Assembly (NCBI GenBank): GCA_026260175.1
Contig: JAKCWW010004642.1
Span: 1 to 40,169, forward strand
Direction of reading: 5' to 3'
DNA: 40,169 nucleotides
Origin: Reticulitermes lucifugus
Lineage: Eukaryota > Arthropoda > Insecta > Blattodea > Rhinotermitidae
Part shown: positions 39,228 to 40,169 of the stretch, piece after piece
Layout: the number at the start of each line of letters is the position of its first letter
Position numbering within the stretch: position 1 is the stretch's first letter
Notes under the pieces: model-generated
What the model was told of the DNA's origin: nothing
Database searches by the model: none
The model's input: only the letters and a program-made list of their open reading frames with translations
Translations under genes and position numbers: made by a program

Positions 39228-40098
39228 TGCAGCTTATTATTTTCCATTAAGTTGGTAAATTATATTCCCAAAAATGCTCATTAAAAAGTCCGTAATTTGA
39301 TTCAGAAATTTAAACGGACATGCGCGCGTGCATATTCTCTTTCCCCCTTCGCGGAAGAGAAATACACTGGAAGATTTGCCGAATTTAATCACGGCTACAA
39401 AAATAGAGATTTTAGTAAGTCCTGCGCCTTAGGCGTGAGGCTGATTCGTAGTAGTCACGCGTGATCACCTGTAGGATTGAGATAATGTCGCGAAGTTGTG
39501 AACACTATTGACTTATGAGAGTAAACATAGGACAGATGTCCGATATATCAACACGGATATTTTCGACTATCATTGCACACATCCGCGTTGCAGTGTGTTA
39601 AACTTGGATCATCACCATAAAGGGAAGAGCCAGTCCGTTATACAAGCAGCTGTCTAATGTAGTATGATTGTTCTAATTAGGTAGGGAACAATCATGATCG
39701 TGCACAAAATGTAACTTCTCGTTTCCCTGCTCTTATATACATACACATAATTCCTACCTCACAGACAACACTGTCCGTCTCCATCACATCGGTTAACGCT
39801 AATGTATGGTGTGAGTACAAAGTACCTTTATAAATCTCAACGTCTGTATACAGAACTTCTATATTTTATATCAGTTGCAGTCGATTGCTTTATGTGATAT
39901 CAAAAAATGTATACGTTACTTTGATGCAAATTTTGCTCATAACCTTATAAAAGTTTTATAAATGTCTTTGACGAAAGTTTGTGAATAAATATTTGTGTCA
40001 AAGTAATGTATATATGAGTAATTAGACCTTGTGTAGTTCGTTATTGGACAAATGTGCGTTTTGTAGATGGATACATTTCAGGTTGGTCTGTAACCAAT
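39228..40098. other. Stretch without recognisable gene
   Basis: AT-rich. No open frame of note and no recognised repeat. Confidence 0.5.
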
Positions 40099-40100
40099 TA

Positions 40101-40169
40101 CAGTATTCCCCCCATATCCGCGGGTGATACGTTCCAAGACCTACCGCGGATGCCCGAAACCGCGGATAG
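40101..40169 (+). mobile_element. pogo/Tigger-like element, 5' end only (cut by window end)
   Basis: It starts CAGTATTCCCCCCATATCCG after a TA dinucleotide (40099-40100). It continues GGTGATACGTTCCAAGACC and ends GCCCGAAACCGCGGATAG. CCGCGG words face each other. This end type (CAGTATTCCC...TATCCGCGG...GTTCCAAGACC) is familiar from Tigger/pogo-related elements and their MITEs. Confidence 0.75.

Overview
This window looks like repeat-dense insect nuclear DNA. The translated repeat relics and SINE types resemble those I associate with cockroach/termite-type genomes such as Periplaneta. That placement comes from memory of the families and was not searched. There are no bacterial operons, rRNA genes, functional tRNA genes or CRISPR arrays. 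The DNA is AT-rich, and nearly everything recognisable is mobile-element debris. Family letters (LINE-A, SINE-B and so on) are labels used only in this answer.

The one gene I would defend lies on the minus strand at 21615-22070. It is a first coding exon of 152 codons. It has a signal peptide, a Ser/Thr-rich region and four Tyr-Pro-(Ser/Gly)-Arg-(Arg/His)-(Asp/Glu) motifs, and it ends in phase 0 at a strong GTAAGG splice donor. Its other exons were not found; later exons would lie at lower coordinates or outside the window.

Layout. 1-318 is a 46-bp satellite with a palindromic core and a trimeric sub-pattern. 319-4050 is mostly unrecognised, with SINE-B and LINE-A remnants. 4050-7870 holds element R (one copy plus a tandem partial copy), the palindromic H family, SINE-A pieces, a purine-rich tract and LINE-A debris. 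8985-15340 holds H copies, hAT-type MITEs with 8-bp target duplications, a LINE-A relic and a TTAA-flanked foldback element. 15960-21150 is a run of LINE-A copies, with (AAT)n microsatellites at several junctions. 21615-22088 is the secreted-protein exon. 23777-27620 contains SINE-A, MITEs, a third LINE tail, a pogo-like end and a 19-bp tandem repeat. 28820-32312 contains a LINE-A copy with a 14-bp target duplication, SINE-D, a 76-bp TA-flanked mini-element, a long H hairpin and a SINE inserted in a SINE. 33235-36860 contains R again and a 38-bp minisatellite whose unit carries a tRNA-like A box. 36858-40169 contains the longest LINE-A relic, an intact tRNA-Leu-like SINE with a perfect 15-bp target duplication, and the start of a pogo/Tigger-like element cut by the window end.

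The parts do not form a pathway. The window reads as intergenic or intronic DNA built by repeated insertion, with one lineage-type secreted-protein exon embedded in it.
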